Assembly: GCA_004376325.1 (NCBI GenBank)
Contig: SOKC01000124.1
Coordinates: 1-5,468 of the forward strand
Source: Actinomycetota bacterium
GTDB taxonomy: Bacteria; Actinomycetota; Humimicrobiia; Humimicrobiales; Humimicrobiaceae
DNA: 5,468 bases
Reading direction: 5' to 3'
The position numbers and the translations under genes are program-made. Positions within the stretch are counted from its first letter, which is position 1. Each line of letters opens with the position of its first letter. Below the pieces are notes generated by a model. That model did not search any database, was not told the DNA's origin, and saw only the letters and a list, made by a program, of their open reading frames with translations. Below, one piece after another: positions 1 to 5,468 of this stretch.

Positions 1-517
1 CTTCACCTATTTTAATTTTATCAATATCAAGAACCTTCTCACCAATTTCAGGAATTTTAATAAATTTCTCGTCTGCTAATTTTGAAGTTGTTTCTTTAAA
101 ATCATCCACCACTTTATAAATCTTACCTTTAAAGTCTTCATATTCCTGGTTTAGTTTCTTTATATCTCCTTCTAATTGAGCTTTTTTACCCAATAAGTAT
201 TTATATGCCTCCTCTTCCTTTGCTATTTTATTTCTTACTATTTCCTCTGCTTCTTTTTCTGCTTTTCGTTTTATATCTTCTGCCACCTTATGTGCTGATA
301 CAAGAGCTTCCTGAATAACCCTTTTCATTTCAACAGATTCCTTATTTCCATCATATTTTAGTCTTTCCAAATTTTCCTGAAGCTGCCTTTGAGATTTCTG
401 CAATCTATCAAATTCCACTGTAAGAATATCTAAAAATTTATCAACCTCTTCCGGTTTATATCCTTTGAATACAACATGAAATTCCTTTTTTTGGATACCC
501 TCTTTATTTATATTCAT
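1..517 (-). CDS. divIVA: DivIVA-family division/polarity scaffold, 3' end cut by window edge
   Basis: Coiled-coil protein that binds negatively curved membrane at septa and poles and positions division or polar proteins. I translated it by hand from ATG 517: 172 residues are visible, with no stop before base 1. The N-terminal lipid-binding domain reads KKEFHVVFKGYKPEEVDKFLD (starting at residue 10). It aligns without gaps to the Bacillus subtilis DivIVA start (NKTFTKSFRGYDEDEVNEFL), placing Phe17 exactly at the membrane-inserting phenylalanine and Lys18 in place of Arg18. A first coiled-coil follows at about 33-56, a break at about 55-62 (YDGNKES), and a second long Lys/Glu-rich coil at about 63-150. 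The last visible part (FIKIPEIGEKVLDIDKIKIGE) has Pro and Gly and does not look coiled. The protein is thus longer than the 164-residue B. subtilis one; its C-terminus cannot be judged. A strong Shine-Dalgarno and the yggT neighbour support the call. Confidence 0.92.
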   Translation of the reverse strand, partial: MNINKEGIQKKEFHVVFKGYKPEEVDKFLDILTVEFDRLQKSQRQLQENLERLKYDGNKESVEMKRVIQEALVSAHKVAEDIKRKAEKEAEEIVRNKIAKEEEAYKYLLGKKAQLEGDIKKLNQEYEDFKGKIYKVVDDFKETTSKLADEKFIKIPEIGEKVLDIDKIKIGE

Positions 518-522
518 AAACT

Positions 523-528
523 ACCTCC
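523..528 (-). promoter_or_regulatory. divIVA ribosome binding site
   Basis: The minus strand reads GGAGGT, five bases before ATG 517, in the 27-base gap after the yggT stop. This strong Shine-Dalgarno fixes the divIVA start. Confidence 0.85.
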
Positions 529-544
529 AGACAAAATTTTTTAT

Positions 545-829
545 CTACATATATCTATAACCTATATAACGCAACAATAATATTAATAGCTCAATTATTA
601 TAATTGCTACAATATAAGAAAGATCAATATAAAACCTTCCGATCTTCGCTAATGGTACAATTTTCCTAAATATTATTAAAAATGGTTCAGTTATGTCAAC
701 TAAAAATTTATAAGCCCTGATCCAGAAACCACCTGGATTTATCCTAAACCACGATATAATTACTCTTATACATATTATACCAATATAAACCCTGAAAAAA
801 AATATAACCAGCTCAATAAAAAATCCCAT
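545..829 (-). CDS. yggT: YggT/YlmG-family small integral membrane protein
   Basis: Membrane protein of 94 residues with two hydrophobic segments, about 3-27 and 67-88, joined by a loop. The loop and its flanks carry the family pattern: IRVIISWFRINP (21-32), then FLVDITEPFLIIFRKIVP (42-59), corresponding to the conserved SW..P and TEP.L...R..iP elements, then IDLSYIVAIIII (68-79), corresponding to the usual iDlSPiva segment. Here the usual proline after Ser71 is tyrosine. The frame is open upstream to 883, but that part overlaps proC and has no ribosome binding site; ATG 829 with AAGGA upstream gives the normal family length. Its molecular role is not well established; relatives in bacteria and plastids are linked to division, membrane organisation or nucleoid distribution. 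It sits in its usual cluster near sepF and divIVA, while ylmH, often found next to it, is absent. Confidence 0.9.
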   Translation of the reverse strand: MGFFIELVIFFFRVYIGIICIRVIISWFRINPGGFWIRAYKFLVDITEPFLIIFRKIVPLAKIGRFYIDLSYIVAIIIIELLILLLRYIGYRYM

Positions 830-835
830 TACATT

Positions 836-840
836 TCCTT
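836..840 (-). promoter_or_regulatory. yggT ribosome binding site touching the proC stop
   Basis: The minus strand reads AAGGA (in AAAGGAAA), six bases before ATG 829, and shares a base with the proC TAA (842-840). It shows that yggT starts at 829 and not at the upstream in-frame ATG at 883, which lies inside proC. Confidence 0.7.
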
Positions 841-1661
841 TAGTCAAGAAAATTCTGCAACTGGCATGCTCTTTTCTTTGCACTTTCTACAGCATTATAA
901 ATTATTTTATCCAGCTTCCTTCTCTTAAATTCTTTTAAGGCTTCCTCAGTAGTCCCACCCGGAGATGCAACCTTTTTTATTAAACCATCAAGGTCAATTC
1001 TAGATTTCTCAATAGTTATTCCCGCCCCAATCATAGTACTGGTTACTAATTTTTTTGATATTTCTGGGTCCAGTCCATTTCTTATTCCAGCTTCAACCAA
1101 ATATTTACAAAAAAGAAAAAAGTAGGCTGGTCCGCTTCCATTTAAAGCTGCCGCTATATTCTGGTACTTTTCTTCAATTATTACATAATCACCTATATTT
1201 TTTATTAAATTTTTCGAAAATAATAAGTCTCTGCTTTTTGCAAATCTGCCCTCGCTTATCGCAGCTGTACCCTTTTTAAATAATGCAGGAGTATTGGGCA
1301 TTATTCTTATAACTGGAACATTTGAATTCAATTTTTTTTCTATATGATATGTGGGTACCCCAGCAACAATACTGATAATTGAATTTATCCTGCAATTAAA
1401 ACAACTCTTCATCTGGTCCAATACAATTTTTAGATTCTGTGGTTTTACTGCCAGTAATATATACCTGGACTTTTTTATGACTTCAATAATTCCTTCAGCA
1501 GAATATATTTTATAATTATTTTTAATGTACCTGCTCCGGTAATTATCATTATCATAGAATATTATTTCATTAGATTTTAAGAAACAACAGTCCAGTATTC
1601 CCTTTAGTATTGCTTCACCCATATTTCCACAGCCAATTATTCCTAATTTGTAACTATCCAA
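840..1661 (-). CDS. proC: Pyrroline-5-carboxylate reductase
   Basis: Catalyses the last step of proline synthesis, reducing 1-pyrroline-5-carboxylate to L-proline with NAD(P)H, in the cytoplasm. The 273-residue length is typical. The start is TTG at 1661, with GAGGAG seven bases upstream. The N-terminal Rossmann domain begins at once with LGIIGCGNMGEAIL (6-19, dinucleotide-binding glycines). It continues through ILLAVKPQ (68-75) and RIMPNTPAL (119-127), a hallmark of the family near the active site. The C-terminal helical dimerisation domain carries NGSGPAYFF (174-182) and the signature VASPGGTTEEAL (231-242), which contributes to substrate binding. Nothing essential appears to be missing. 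proC lies between sepF and yggT, a position seen in some clostridial and cyanobacterial genomes; there is no known mechanistic tie to division. Its stop codon overlaps the Shine-Dalgarno of yggT, so the genes are probably co-translated. Confidence 0.96.
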   Translation of the reverse strand: MDSYKLGIIGCGNMGEAILKGILDCCFLKSNEIIFYDNDNYRSRYIKNNYKIYSAEGIIEVIKKSRYILLAVKPQNLKIVLDQMKSCFNCRINSIISIVAGVPTYHIEKKLNSNVPVIRIMPNTPALFKKGTAAISEGRFAKSRDLLFSKNLIKNIGDYVIIEEKYQNIAAALNGSGPAYFFLFCKYLVEAGIRNGLDPEISKKLVTSTMIGAGITIEKSRIDLDGLIKKVASPGGTTEEALKEFKRRKLDKIIYNAVESAKKRACQLQNFLD

Positions 1662-1668
1662 ATAAATA

Positions 1669-1674
1669 CTCCTC
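1669..1674 (-). promoter_or_regulatory. proC ribosome binding site that fixes a TTG start
   Basis: The minus strand reads GAGGAG, followed by seven bases and then TTG at 1661. This strong, well-spaced site supports the non-ATG start. The next in-frame ATG (codon 14) is inside the Rossmann motif and cannot be the start. Confidence 0.8.
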
Positions 1675-1679
1675 TATTT

Positions 1680-2192
1680 TTAAAAATGATTATAAAAACC
1701 TTCTTCCTCCAGTAGTTCTTTTTCTCCCGAACTAACTTCCACATTATATGGAGTAATTAAGAAAACTTTTTCTGCCACTTTTTTTATATTTCCCTCTAAG
1801 GCATAGGTAAGTCCACTACAAAAATCAATAACTCTTTTACCAAGATCCTGGTCTACCTTCTGTAGATTGATTATTATAGGAATATCATCCTTAAAATTAT
1901 CCGCAATTATCTGTATTTCCTCAAATTCCTTTGGTTCTGCTACAAATACTTTTGATTCTACCTTACCTCTAACTGAACCAATTAATGAAACTTTTCTTGG
2001 CGGTTTCGAGCTAATAATATTCCCTCTCCTTAGATTCTTTTTGCTATGCCTTGCATCTATTTTACCTCTTTTATCTCTTAACGTTCTGGCTTCCGGTCCT
2101 GCTGTATCTTCATCCTTTTTATCTCTGCTACCTATATCACCTTCATCCGATAAACCAAAAAAAGAAAGAGTTTTCTTAAAAAATCTACTCAT
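1680..2192 (-). CDS. sepF: Cell division protein SepF (YlmF)
   Basis: Cytoplasmic protein that binds the FtsZ C-terminal peptide and the membrane, acting as a second FtsZ anchor and bundling factor beside FtsA. The 170 residues fall in the usual range. The N-terminus MSRFFKKTLSFFGL (1-14) is a short amphipathic helix with basic and aromatic residues, as expected of the SepF membrane anchor. Residues about 15-75 are a hydrophilic, strongly charged, probably disordered linker. The SepF core domain (DUF552) spans about 80-155: KVFVAEPKEFEEIQIIADNF, then IPIIINLQKVD, then VIDFCSGLTYALEGNIKKVAEKVFLITPYNVEV. The core contains the conserved glycines of SGLTYALEG (127 and 134) that lie at the dimer interface in known structures. 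A short acidic tail ends EEEGFYNHF. A strong Shine-Dalgarno supports the ATG. The stop lies 18 bases before the proC start. Confidence 0.95.
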   Translation of the reverse strand: MSRFFKKTLSFFGLSDEGDIGSRDKKDEDTAGPEARTLRDKRGKIDARHSKKNLRRGNIISSKPPRKVSLIGSVRGKVESKVFVAEPKEFEEIQIIADNFKDDIPIIINLQKVDQDLGKRVIDFCSGLTYALEGNIKKVAEKVFLITPYNVEVSSGEKELLEEEGFYNHF

Positions 2193-2196
2193 TGTT

Positions 2197-2202
2197 CCTC
2201 CT
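2197..2202 (-). promoter_or_regulatory. sepF ribosome binding site
   Basis: The minus strand reads AGGAGG (within GAGGAGGAACA), four bases before ATG 2192. It is a near-perfect Shine-Dalgarno and fixes the sepF start. It lies in the 26-base gap after the yggS stop. Confidence 0.85.
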
Positions 2203-2218
2203 CTATATAATTAAAAAT

Positions 2219-2905
2219 TTATTTAAAGATAATAGAACCTATTCTAATCATTGTGGCTCCTTCCTCAATAGCTACTGGATAATCATTACTCATACCCATT
2301 GAAAGCTCCGATAGATTCATATTATTAAAATCTTTATTTGATTCATCCCTGAGAATTCTTAACCTTCTGAAAATCCCTCTTATCAACTTAAAGTCATCGG
2401 TCAAAGGCGCTATGGTCATCAAACCCACGACCTCGATATTTTTATAATTTAATGCCTCTTTAAGAAAAATGTGCAAGTTTTCAGGATTTATACCATATTT
2501 TGTCTCTTCTCCAGAAATGTTAACCTCTATTAATAATTTCTGTATTTTACTAATTTTCTTTGCTTCATGGTTCACTTTGCTTAAAGTACTTATCTTATCT
2601 ATTGAATGTATAAATTCCACCAGGGGGACTACTGTTTTTACCTTTCTACTCTGAAGATGTCCTATAAAGTGCCATATTGAACCTTTTCCCACCATACCAT
2701 ATTTTTCTTCCAGTTGGTCTGCTCTATTCTCACCAAAATTTCTAAGCCCTAAATTGGAAATCAGTTTTATTTGTCTGGCAGAAGCGTACTTTGTGGCAAC
2801 TATAATCGATATATCTCTAGCACTCCTGCCAATTTTTTTGCAAACCTTATCTATTTCAATTTTTAAATTATTAATATTTTTTTTTAATTTGTCAGCTTCT
2901 TTCAT
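2219..2905 (-). CDS. yggS: YggS/YlmE-family pyridoxal phosphate homeostasis protein (PLPBP)
   Basis: Single-domain PLP-binding protein with an alanine-racemase-like TIM-barrel fold. The family has no established enzyme activity and buffers cytosolic PLP, affecting amino-acid pools. The 228 residues match the usual length (about 220-235). The expected PLP-binding lysine is Lys39 in IIVATKY (33-40 region). Other family motifs are NFGENRADQL (56-65), WHFIGHLQSRKVK (78-90), IEVNISGEETKYGI (126-139), GLMTIAP (161-167), and the C-terminal LSMGMSNDYPVAIEEGATMIRIGSIIF with the phosphate-binding SMGMS and R-I-G elements. The start MKEADKLKKNINNL is typical for the family, so ATG 2905 is reasonable, but the bases upstream contain no convincing Shine-Dalgarno, unlike most other genes here. 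The neighbours make it YlmE of the ylm cluster; its link to cell division is positional and not shown by the sequence. Confidence 0.95.
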   Translation of the reverse strand: MKEADKLKKNINNLKIEIDKVCKKIGRSARDISIIVATKYASARQIKLISNLGLRNFGENRADQLEEKYGMVGKGSIWHFIGHLQSRKVKTVVPLVEFIHSIDKISTLSKVNHEAKKISKIQKLLIEVNISGEETKYGINPENLHIFLKEALNYKNIEVVGLMTIAPLTDDFKLIRGIFRRLRILRDESNKDFNNMNLSELSMGMSNDYPVAIEEGATMIRIGSIIFK

Positions 2906-2929
2906 TAAGTTAACACTACTTTTTATAAT

Positions 2930-3070
2930 TTAAATAATTACCATCACTCGATAATTGCTATGCCCGCCATTTCCATTGGTAAAGCAAAAAACTATTCTAT
3001 GGTTATTTCTTAAATAAGTGGATAAATATACTGGAAGACCATCCGCTAATATCTTTTCTATTTTAAACAT
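2930..3070 (-). pseudogene. Probable pgeF/ylmD (YfiH-family) N-terminal remnant, 46 codons
   Basis: An ATG-to-TAA frame of 46 codons between ftsZ and yggS, the position normally held by ylmD/pgeF (YfiH, 'multicopper polyphenol oxidase' family of about 250-280 residues) in Gram-positive-type division clusters. The translated segment FCFTNGNGGHSNY (28-40) resembles the family's N-terminal signature, roughly F-T-x-x-x-GG-x-S-x-x-x-Y. The preceding MFKIEKILADGLPVYLSTYL could be the usual lead-in strand. Directly after Tyr40 the match ends (RVMVII, then stop). The SLN and GD motifs expected next, and the His/Cys zinc-site residues further on, are absent, and the remaining 24 bases before yggS cannot hold them. 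No Shine-Dalgarno precedes the ATG. I infer an internal deletion that removed most of the gene. The alternative is an unrelated small peptide or untranslated spacer; the family call rests on a short motif plus position. Confidence 0.45.
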
Positions 3071-3084
3071 TTTAAATAAATAAA

Positions 3085-4227
3085 TTATTTTTTATTTTTT
3101 CTCAGGAAAGTAGGTATATCAAGATAATCATCTTCTCCTAAAGATCTGAGGTCATCTTCTGATATTTTTTTAAAATCTTCTTTTTTATCTTTTCCGGCAA
3201 GTATATCTTTTTCAAACTCAAATAACTTTTTCTCTACTTCTTTTTTCTTATTGATTCCATCATCTGTTTTCATTACTTTAGCCTTCTTGGGTTCGAATCC
3301 GGTAGCAATAATGGTAACTTTTACTTTATCACTCATACTTTCATCAATAACAGCGCCAAAAATAACATTTGCATTTGGGCTTGAAGCATTCCTTATAATT
3401 TCTGCTGCCTGGTTGACTTCAAAAAGTTTCAAATCGGGTCCACCAGATATATTCAGTAAAATTCCGTTTGCCCCCTCTATAGAGGTTTCTATCAGAGGGC
3501 TGTTAATTGCATTTTGAGCAGCTTTAATAGCTCTACTTTCACCAGATGCTATTCCATCTCCCAATATTGCATTCCCTGCATTTTTAATTACTGATTTTAT
3601 ATCTGCAAAATCCAAATTAATCAGTCCTGGCAGAGTAATCAGATCAGTAACTCCTCTAACACCTGCCTTAAGCACATTATCCGCCAGTCTAAAGGCATTA
3701 AGTAGTGTGGTGTTATCATCAGAAATCTCCAGTAGTCTATCATTTGGTATTATTATAAGGGTATCAACTTTATCTTTTAAATTCTCGATACCTTCTTCAG
3801 CCTGACTCATCCTTTTTCTGCCTTCAAATGTGAACGGCTTTGTTGCAACTGCAACTATCAGGCATCCTGCTTCTCTGGCAGCAGTTGCTATAATAGGAGC
3901 CGCACCTGTTCCAGTTCCTCCGCCTTCACCTAATGTAAGGAATATCATATCTGCATCCTTTACTACTTCTTTTATAGATTCTATGGATTTTTCAGCAGCT
4001 ATCCTGCCAATTTCCGGGTCGGATCCTGCCCCCAGGCCACTTTCGCCAAGTAATACTTTCCTATCAGCACTTGACATCATAAGAACCTGGGCATCAGTAT
4101 TTATTGCCACAAACTCGCATCCGCTTAAATTATCTTCTATCATTCTATTAATTGCATTGTTGCCACCGCCGCCTATCCCTATAACTCTTATAACAGCATA
4201 ATAACTTTTATCAAAGTTCAAACTCAT
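3085..4227 (-). CDS. ftsZ: Cell division GTPase FtsZ
   Basis: Tubulin-like GTPase that polymerises into the cytokinetic ring. I place the start at ATG 4227 (380 residues) instead of the in-frame GTG at 4236, because AGGTGAT sits five bases upstream of the ATG. Visible motifs: GIGGGGNNA at about 17-25 (T1 loop), GGGTGTG tubulin signature at 102-108, PFTFEGRKR at 131-139, IIPNDRLLEI at 159-168, and the T7 catalytic loop NLDFAD at 204-209 with both aspartates, so GTP hydrolysis should be intact. The globular core ends near residue 313. A short, highly charged Lys/Glu/Asp linker follows, then the conserved C-terminal peptide DDYLDIPTFLRK (366-377), the docking site for FtsA and SepF, both encoded alongside. 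Odd point: the residues before the signature read TLGEGGGTGTG, where most FtsZ proteins have TAGMGGGTGTG. Length is normal for the family. Confidence 0.97.
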   Translation of the reverse strand: MSLNFDKSYYAVIRVIGIGGGGNNAINRMIEDNLSGCEFVAINTDAQVLMMSSADRKVLLGESGLGAGSDPEIGRIAAEKSIESIKEVVKDADMIFLTLGEGGGTGTGAAPIIATAAREAGCLIVAVATKPFTFEGRKRMSQAEEGIENLKDKVDTLIIIPNDRLLEISDDNTTLLNAFRLADNVLKAGVRGVTDLITLPGLINLDFADIKSVIKNAGNAILGDGIASGESRAIKAAQNAINSPLIETSIEGANGILLNISGGPDLKLFEVNQAAEIIRNASSPNANVIFGAVIDESMSDKVKVTIIATGFEPKKAKVMKTDDGINKKKEVEKKLFEFEKDILAGKDKKEDFKKISEDDLRSLGEDDYLDIPTFLRKNKK

Positions 4228-4231
4228 AGCT

Positions 4232-4238
4232 ATCACCT
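4232..4238 (-). promoter_or_regulatory. ftsZ ribosome binding site overlapping the ftsA stop
   Basis: The minus strand reads AGGTGAT here, a seven-base match to the usual anti-Shine-Dalgarno complement (AAGGAGGTGATC), ending four to five bases before ATG at 4227. It contains the TGA stop of ftsA (4235-4233). This placement decides the ftsZ start: the upstream GTG at 4236 is itself part of the Shine-Dalgarno and has no good site of its own. The arrangement suggests coupled translation of ftsA and ftsZ (inference). Confidence 0.8.
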
Positions 4239-5468
4239 ACTTTCATTTTTTAAAATTTTTAAAATAAATTCCCTAAATCTACTCATAAAAGTACGCTGCC
4301 GGTTCTTTTCACCTATCTGGTCCAAATCCAGGTAATTTTCCAGTTGAGAAGCATATTTTAATAAACCTACACCTGTAGAATAAATAGGGTTATTAATCAC
4401 TTCTGAAGGTCCTTCAACGTCATAAGGAACTCCTAATCTTACCGGTAAATTAAAAACTGAATTCGCCAGGAGAGCTATACCTTTTAGTAGTGATGTTCCT
4501 CCAGTTATAACCAGGCCACATGGGATTTGATGCATAAAACTATAACCTTCAATTTTTTCTTTAACCAGGTTCAGCAATTCTTTAACCCTGCAATTTACTA
4601 TATTATACAACCGTATGTTTAATGTTGTCCTGTTGCTATCAATCTTAATATCACCTATATTGATTTTATTTAAAGTCTCATAAAAGTTGTAATCAACATT
4701 AACAAATTTTTTCTTAATCTCTTCTGCTTTTGGAAAAGTTATATTAAGACCAATAGAAATATCATTGGTTATTAAATCTCCACCTACCGGCAGGCAATAT
4801 GCAAATATCATTTTTTTATTCTTATATATTGCAACATCAGTTGTTCCGCCTCCAATATCAAGAAGTATTACTCCGCTCTCCTTTTCTTCAGGGGTAAGAA
4901 CAGCCTCGCTTGAAGCCAGGGCTTCTATAATTATATCTTCAATCACTATTTTAGCTGCTTTTACACTATTAACAACATTGTTAATTAAAGAAGCTGTCCC
5001 ATAAACAGCTAATAATTCAACTGCCAGTTTGCTGGCTGAAAGACCTATAGGATCTACTATACCTTTTTCTCCATCAATAACAAATTGCTTGATTAAAGTA
5101 TGTATAATTTCGTGTTGTGAGGGTATATTCACTTTATTTGCCATAGAAATAAGTTTATCTACATCTGTTTTTCTTACTATATTATTAGAGGAATTGATAT
5201 TTATTTCACTCCAATTACTTATAGAAGAAATATGTTTTCCTGTAACTCCTATATAAGCATTATCAATAAACATTTTAGTAGATTTTTCAGCCATTTCTAC
5301 AGAATTAAGTATAGACTTGGTAGCTTCGCTAATATCCATAACCAGACCCTTTTTCATCCCTTTGCAACCAGAAATTCCATAACCCTTTATCTTTAGTATA
5401 TTATTTTTTTCTACTCTTCCAATTAAAGTGATTACTTTGGTGGTGCCTATATCAATACCGACAATGTA
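4233..5468 (-). CDS. ftsA: Cell division protein FtsA, 5' end cut by window edge
   Basis: Actin-like ATPase that tethers FtsZ filaments to the inner face of the membrane and recruits later division proteins. The reading frame stays open to the window edge, so the first visible codon (5468) is internal and only a few N-terminal residues are missing; an ATG at 5357 is not the true start. Visible part is 411 residues. It opens with YIVGIDIGTTKV, the actin-fold phosphate-1 motif. LLDIGGGTTD, the phosphate-2 motif, is at about residues 202-211 of the visible part, and ITGGTSLLKG, the adenosine motif, at about 321-330. The last 15 or so residues (MSRFREFILKILKNESR) form a basic amphipathic helix, as expected of the FtsA membrane-targeting sequence. 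Near-complete length fits the family (about 400-440). The TGA stop lies inside the Shine-Dalgarno of ftsZ, so the two genes are probably translationally coupled. Identity is secure from motifs and context. Confidence 0.96.
   Translation of the reverse strand, partial: YIVGIDIGTTKVITLIGRVEKNNILKIKGYGISGCKGMKKGLVMDISEATKSILNSVEMAEKSTKMFIDNAYIGVTGKHISSISNWSEININSSNNIVRKTDVDKLISMANKVNIPSQHEIIHTLIKQFVIDGEKGIVDPIGLSASKLAVELLAVYGTASLINNVVNSVKAAKIVIEDIIIEALASSEAVLTPEEKESGVILLDIGGGTTDVAIYKNKKMIFAYCLPVGGDLITNDISIGLNITFPKAEEIKKKFVNVDYNFYETLNKINIGDIKIDSNRTTLNIRLYNIVNCRVKELLNLVKEKIEGYSFMHQIPCGLVITGGTSLLKGIALLANSVFNLPVRLGVPYDVEGPSEVINNPIYSTGVGLLKYASQLENYLDLDQIGEKNRQRTFMSRFREFILKILKNESR

Noticed and set aside
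830..883. Upstream extension of the yggT frame to ATG 883
   Set aside because: It overlaps proC, has no ribosome binding site, and makes the protein longer than the family; AAGGA before ATG 829 gives the right start.
2919..2930. TATAAA-like box (minus strand) upstream of yggS as a possible -10 promoter element
   Set aside because: No credible -35 element at 16-18 bases, and such boxes are frequent by chance in DNA this AT-rich.
3474..3485. Perfect 12-base palindrome CCTCTATAGAGG
   Set aside because: It lies inside the ftsZ coding sequence over well-conserved residues (ETSIEGANG), has no loop or T-run, and recurs nowhere else I could see; most likely chance.
3830..4201. Plus-strand open frame of 123 codons opposite ftsZ, and similar plus-strand frames opposite ftsA, sepF, yggS and proC
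   Set aside because: All lie antisense to well-identified conserved genes, have low-complexity translations matching no family I recognise, and lack ribosome binding sites.
5355..5357. ATG at 5357 as the ftsA start
   Set aside because: The frame continues upstream without a stop and encodes YIVGIDIGTTKV, the conserved FtsA phosphate-1 region, so the true start is beyond the window.
1..5468. Search for mobile elements, CRISPR arrays, tRNA/rRNA genes, riboswitches, terminators and a novel defence-like system
   Set aside because: No long direct or inverted repeats, no spaced repeat array, no RNA-gene landmarks and no GC-rich hairpin followed by a T-run in the gaps, which are all very short; the window is a conserved housekeeping cluster.

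Overview
This is a single-strand, AT-rich (roughly one-third G+C by eye) stretch of a bacterial division-and-cell-wall region. Every supported gene reads on the minus strand, so the biological order runs from high to low coordinates: ftsA (5' end outside the window), ftsZ, a 46-codon remnant that looks like the start of pgeF/ylmD, yggS (ylmE), sepF (ylmF), proC, yggT (ylmG), and divIVA (3' end outside the window).

The pairing of ftsA/ftsZ with sepF, yggT and divIVA is typical of Gram-positive-type bacteria and some related deep lineages, and not of Proteobacteria. High A+T, strong GGAGG-type ribosome binding sites, and proC sitting between sepF and yggT fit a clostridium-like or candidate-phylum anaerobe. 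A JS1/Atribacterota-like genome is one guess, but the window alone cannot settle the phylum.

Layout: 4233-5468 is ftsA; 3085-4227 is ftsZ, whose Shine-Dalgarno covers the ftsA stop codon. The only loose stretch, 2906-3084, holds the pgeF-like remnant. 2219-2905 is yggS, 1680-2192 sepF, 840-1661 proC (TTG start), 545-829 yggT and 1-517 divIVA. All gaps are 5 to 27 bases, no intergenic space has room for an obvious terminator, and the genes are probably co-transcribed.

Together the set encodes the FtsZ ring, its two membrane tethers (FtsA and SepF), a negative-curvature membrane scaffold (DivIVA) and a small membrane protein (YggT). Two metabolic passengers travel with them: the PLP-homeostasis protein YggS and the last enzyme of proline synthesis, ProC. 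I found no mobile element, CRISPR array, RNA gene or new defence-like system. The most notable signals are the apparent decay of pgeF between ftsZ and yggS, the missing ribosome binding site at yggS beside it, and unusual residues in the FtsZ nucleotide-binding T4 loop.
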